Assembly: GCA_030633285.1 (NCBI GenBank)
Contig: DAOVTC010000028.1
Location: 1 to 9,193, forward strand
Reading direction: 5' to 3'
From: Flavobacteriaceae bacterium
Lineage (GTDB): Bacteria; Bacteroidota; Bacteroidia; Flavobacteriales; Flavobacteriaceae
DNA length: 9,193 bases
The notes beneath the pieces were generated by a model. The model searched no databases and was not told the DNA's origin. It was given only the letters and a program-made list of their open reading frames with translations. The position numbers were made by a program, and so were the translations under genes. Below, in pieces: positions 6,593 to 9,193 of the stretch (position 1 is its first letter; the number at the start of each line of letters is the position of its first letter).

Positions 6593-7182
6593 AGATAACT
6601 TAACAATTGTGTTAATATTCCCAGAAAAAAACCAATATAAACTTCTTTTGCTAGATGAGCTTTTAATTTCAATCTAGAAACAGCAATCAAACCTGTTAAA
6701 ATAAATAGAACAGCAATAATCAAGTTAAAATTTAATTGGTATTCAATGCTCATTATTATGACAAAACCAATAATGCCTCCCATTCCTAATGTATGTAAAC
6801 TGGTTTTTATTTTTGTGTAAAAAAGTAAATAAGTAAAACTCAAAGCCAAAGCAATACCAAAAAATGAATATGCCAATAAATCAACTATTTGTACATTTAA
6901 TAACATTTTACCAATCATAAATGACAAAATAACAAAAAACAGTATTGGAAATTTTCTCTCTTCTATTGTATCTAAATGATAACTTTTAATTAAATCCATT
7001 TTTTTTAATAAGGTCAATAAAAAAATAGGTAAAATATAAGTACTTATAAAAATAACTATAAGTATAATATATTCTTGTCGTTTAGCAATATGTTTTGGGG
7101 TTAATAAAAGATAGAAAAAACTACCTATGAATGAAAATAGGAGTGGGTGAAAGACATAAGATATAAATTTAAAAAACTGCAT
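6577..7182 (-). CDS. PAP2-like integral membrane protein, active site partly degenerate
   Basis: A very hydrophobic 201-residue protein with about five to six membrane helices. Its spacing of conserved residues recalls type-2 phosphatidic-acid phosphatases: ERKFP (75-79, compare the family's KX6RP), SLHT (128-131, compare PSGH with the His kept) and SRLKLKAH (169-176), an exact SRX5H match to the third motif. The Asp expected four residues after that His is replaced by Glu (E180), and the PSG of motif two is not intact. It is therefore either a divergent lipid-phosphate phosphatase or a non-catalytic relative; the substrate is unknown. The start lies 3 nt after the rpoN stop with no room for a promoter, so it is co-transcribed and probably translationally coupled with rpoN. 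Confidence 0.7.
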   Translation of the reverse strand: MQFFKFISYVFHPLLFSFIGSFFYLLLTPKHIAKRQEYIILIVIFISTYILPIFLLTLLKKMDLIKSYHLDTIEERKFPILFFVILSFMIGKMLLNVQIVDLLAYSFFGIALALSFTYLLFYTKIKTSLHTLGMGGIIGFVIIMSIEYQLNFNLIIAVLFILTGLIAVSRLKLKAHLAKEVYIGFFLGILTQLLSYLIYQL

Positions 7183-7185
7183 ATT

Positions 7186-8640
7186 TTACAATATTTTTTT
7201 TCTTAGTCTTGCAACTGGAATATCTAACTGTTCACGATATTTAGCAACTGTTCTTCGAGCTATTAAGTATCCTTTTTCTTTTAACAAAGCAGATAGTTTC
7301 TCATCAGTAAGTGGCTTTTTTTTATCTTCATTTTTAATTTCAGTTTGTAAAATACTTTTAATTTCACGAGTTGAAATTTCTTCACCTTGTACGTTTTTCA
7401 TCGACTCCGAAAAAAATTCTTTGATCAACTTAGTACCATAAGGTGTATCAACATATTTGCTATTAGCTACACGTGAAATAGTTGATACATCCATGTTGAT
7501 TTTGGTGGCAATATCTTTTAAAACCATGGGTTTTAATTTACGTTCATCGCCAGTTAAAAAATATTCTTCTTGGTAATACATTATTGCATTCATAGTTAGC
7601 ATTAATGTTTGCTGACGTTGTTTTATTGCATCAATAAACCATTTGGCAGCATCTAATTTTTGTTTGATAAATAAAATAGCATCTTTTTGAGATTTTGACT
7701 TATCTTTTGATTCAGCATACCCTTTCAGCATATTGTTATACTCTCTTGATATATGTAAATCAGGAGCGTTTCTTGCATTTAAACTTAAATCTAAAATTCC
7801 TTCATCAATTTTAATGGTAAAATCAGGAACAACATGTTCAACAGCAGTTAAATTTCCTGAAAAGGAATTTCCAGGTTTCGGATTGAGTTTTTCAATTTCT
7901 TTAATAGCATCTTTTAATTCTTCTTTAGTAATGTCAAACTTTAATAGTAATTTATTGTAATGTTTTTTAACGAAATGATTAAATGAATTATCTAAAATTT
8001 TTATAGCTAAATTTCTTTCAGGGTTTTCTTTTTTTCTATGCAGTTGTATTAATAAACACTCTTTTAATGTTCTTGCACCTACACCTGCTGGATCTAATTG
8101 TTGAACAGTTTTAAGTATTTTTGTTACTTCTTCAATTGTAGTAAAAATATTTTCTGAAAAGGCTAAATCGTCAACAATATCATCTAGTGTACGTCTAATA
8201 TATCCGTTATCATCAATACATCCAACAATAAATATAGCTATTTGAATTTCATGATCGTTTAATCTAAAAGTATTTAATTGATTGATTAAGTGCTGATTGA
8301 ATGTGATTCCTCCCGAGTAAGGGATTCGATTGTCTTCATCATCAGGACTATAATTATTAGTTTGTAATTTATAACTCGGTGTTTCATCGTCACTTAAATA
8401 CTCATCAATATTAATATCAGTTTCAATAGTTTCTGTACCAGAATCATCAAACTCATCTTGATTTGAATCTTGAAACTCATCAAGTGTTTCCTTACCGGTT
8501 TCTAGAGCAGGATTTTCATCAATTTCTTGTGCTAATTTTTGTTCAAATGCCTGAGTAGGTAATTGAATTAATTTCATCAACTGTATTTGCTGTGGAGATA
8601 ATTTTTGTTGTAATTTTAAATGTAAACTTTGTTTTAACAT
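7186..8640 (-). CDS. rpoN: RNA polymerase sigma-54 factor
   Basis: A full-length 484-residue sigma-54, which directs RNA polymerase to -24/-12 promoters that need an AAA+ activator. Region I is present at the N-terminus with the usual Gln/Leu-rich pattern (LKQSLHLKLQQKLSPQQIQL, 2-21, then DENPALE). It is followed by a strongly acidic region II (about 50-105). The core-binding domain includes DDNGYIRR (143-150), DPAGVGAR (183-190) and LNPKPG (252-257). A helix-turn-helix lies at about 374-393 (KDIATKINMDVSTISRVANS spans 375-394), and the RpoN box ARRTVAKYRE at 461-470 reads the -24 element. All regions are intact. It lies 67 nt downstream of asnS on the same strand, with no convincing promoter or terminator between, and 3 nt before the PAP2-like gene. 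No sigma-54 activator is encoded in the window, so its regulon lies elsewhere. Confidence 0.98.
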   Translation of the reverse strand: MLKQSLHLKLQQKLSPQQIQLMKLIQLPTQAFEQKLAQEIDENPALETGKETLDEFQDSNQDEFDDSGTETIETDINIDEYLSDDETPSYKLQTNNYSPDDEDNRIPYSGGITFNQHLINQLNTFRLNDHEIQIAIFIVGCIDDNGYIRRTLDDIVDDLAFSENIFTTIEEVTKILKTVQQLDPAGVGARTLKECLLIQLHRKKENPERNLAIKILDNSFNHFVKKHYNKLLLKFDITKEELKDAIKEIEKLNPKPGNSFSGNLTAVEHVVPDFTIKIDEGILDLSLNARNAPDLHISREYNNMLKGYAESKDKSKSQKDAILFIKQKLDAAKWFIDAIKQRQQTLMLTMNAIMYYQEEYFLTGDERKLKPMVLKDIATKINMDVSTISRVANSKYVDTPYGTKLIKEFFSESMKNVQGEEISTREIKSILQTEIKNEDKKKPLTDEKLSALLKEKGYLIARRTVAKYREQLDIPVARLRKKIL

Positions 8641-8707
8641 AAGAAATTTCTTCCAGATAAAAATACAAAAAAAGGTTTGTTTTGTATTCCTTCAAAAGTT
8701 AAAAAAA

Positions 8708-9193
8708 TTAAAATTCAGCACTTTGAGGTGCTCTCGGAAACGGAATTACATCACGAATATTACCCATTCCAGTAGTGAATTGGACTAATCTTTCAAATCC
8801 TAAACCAAAACCAGAATGAACAGCAGTACCAAATTTACGGGTATCTAAATACCACCATAATTCTTTTTCATCAATACCTAAAGCTTTTATTTTTTCTTTG
8901 AGAACATCTAAACGTTCTTCTCTTTGGCTACCACCTACAATTTCACCAATTCCAGGAAAAAGTACATCCATAGCCCGAACGGTTTTACCATCATCATTTA
9001 AACGCATATAAAATGCTTTGATATTTGCGGGATAATCAAATAAAATTACAGGGCATTTAAAATGTTTTTCAACCAAAAAACGTTCATGTTCACTTTGTAA
9101 ATCAACACCCCATTCATTAATTGGATATTTGAATTTTTTCTTTTTATTTGGTTTACTGTTTCTTAAAATATCAATGGCTTCTGTATAGGTAAC
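8708..9193 (-). CDS. asnS: asparaginyl-tRNA synthetase, C-terminal part (5' end beyond the window)
   Basis: The open frame runs from the right edge of the window to a TAA at 8710-8708, giving 161 residues, about the last third of a class IIb asparaginyl-tRNA synthetase. This enzyme charges tRNA-Asn using ATP and releases pyrophosphate. The fragment contains [29 protein letters not shown], the [13 protein letters not shown] segment that contacts the substrate, class II motif 3 GFGLGFER (8812-8789) with its ATP-binding Arg, and the C-terminal VIPFPRAP typical of AsnRS. The frame continues uninterrupted to position 9193, and the leucine codon TTG at 9076 is internal, not a start. Gene order points to an asnS-rpoN-membrane protein operon. 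Confidence 0.97.
   Translation of the reverse strand, partial: VTYTEAIDILRNSKPNKKKKFKYPINEWGVDLQSEHERFLVEKHFKCPVILFDYPANIKAFYMRLNDDGKTVRAMDVLFPGIGEIVGGSQREERLDVLKEKIKALGIDEKELWWYLDTRKFGTAVHSGFGLGFERLVQFTTGMGNIRDVIPFPRAPQSAEF

Noticed and set aside
8672..8692. Hairpin between asnS and rpoN (minus strand AAGG...CCTT followed by a T-run)
   Set aside because: The stem is only 4-5 bp with a long loop, too weak to call a terminator; co-transcription of asnS and rpoN remains more likely.
8708..9076. Reading asnS as a short separate gene starting at 9076
   Set aside because: Position 9076 is an internal TTG leucine codon; AsnRS sequence continues upstream in frame to the window edge.
1..9193. CRISPR arrays, IS elements or phage genes
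   Set aside because: No regularly spaced repeats, terminal inverted repeats, transposase or phage-type proteins were seen.

Overview
The window is a compact, AT-rich stretch of chromosome, most probably from a member of the Bacteroidota and likely the order Flavobacteriales. The reasons are several near-perfect TAnnTTTG (-7) promoter elements of the Bacteroidota primary sigma factor, few Shine-Dalgarno sequences, a PorT-family outer-membrane barrel protein, and the gene order asnS-rpoN-membrane protein converging on that barrel gene. This assignment rests on recognition of sequence and gene order; no database was searched.

Layout. Positions 1-230 are a non-coding region between a possible leftward gene cut off by the left edge (start codon at 34-32) and a tRNA-Leu(CAA) gene (231-314) that has its own promoter and a strong hairpin terminator. 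Next is hppA (407-2791), a K+-dependent membrane-integral pyrophosphatase with an unusual hydrophilic C-terminal tail; a hairpin terminator follows at 2818-2846. A tight rightward operon (2934-5776) then encodes a flavin-reductase-like split-barrel protein, an M20 (carboxypeptidase G2/ArgE-type) metallopeptidase and an uncharacterised P-loop NTPase with its own N-terminal domain. A monocistronic PorT-family barrel gene (5909-6571) follows, with a very good promoter of its own. Converging on it from the right are, in leftward transcription order, asnS (C-terminal part only), rpoN (sigma-54) and a small PAP2-like membrane protein gene, probably one operon.

How the genes fit together. tRNA-Leu, asnS, rpoN and hppA are housekeeping: translation, alternative transcription initiation, and pyrophosphate-driven ion pumping. 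hppA and asnS are linked only loosely, in that the pump consumes the pyrophosphate that aminoacyl-tRNA synthetases release. The part least explained by known pathways is the three-gene cassette. A flavoprotein, a peptidase/deacylase and a BioD-like ATPase with 14-24 nt spacers suggest one pathway acting on a small peptide or N-acyl amino acid. The substrate cannot be read from sequence, and this is the best candidate for an undescribed system here.
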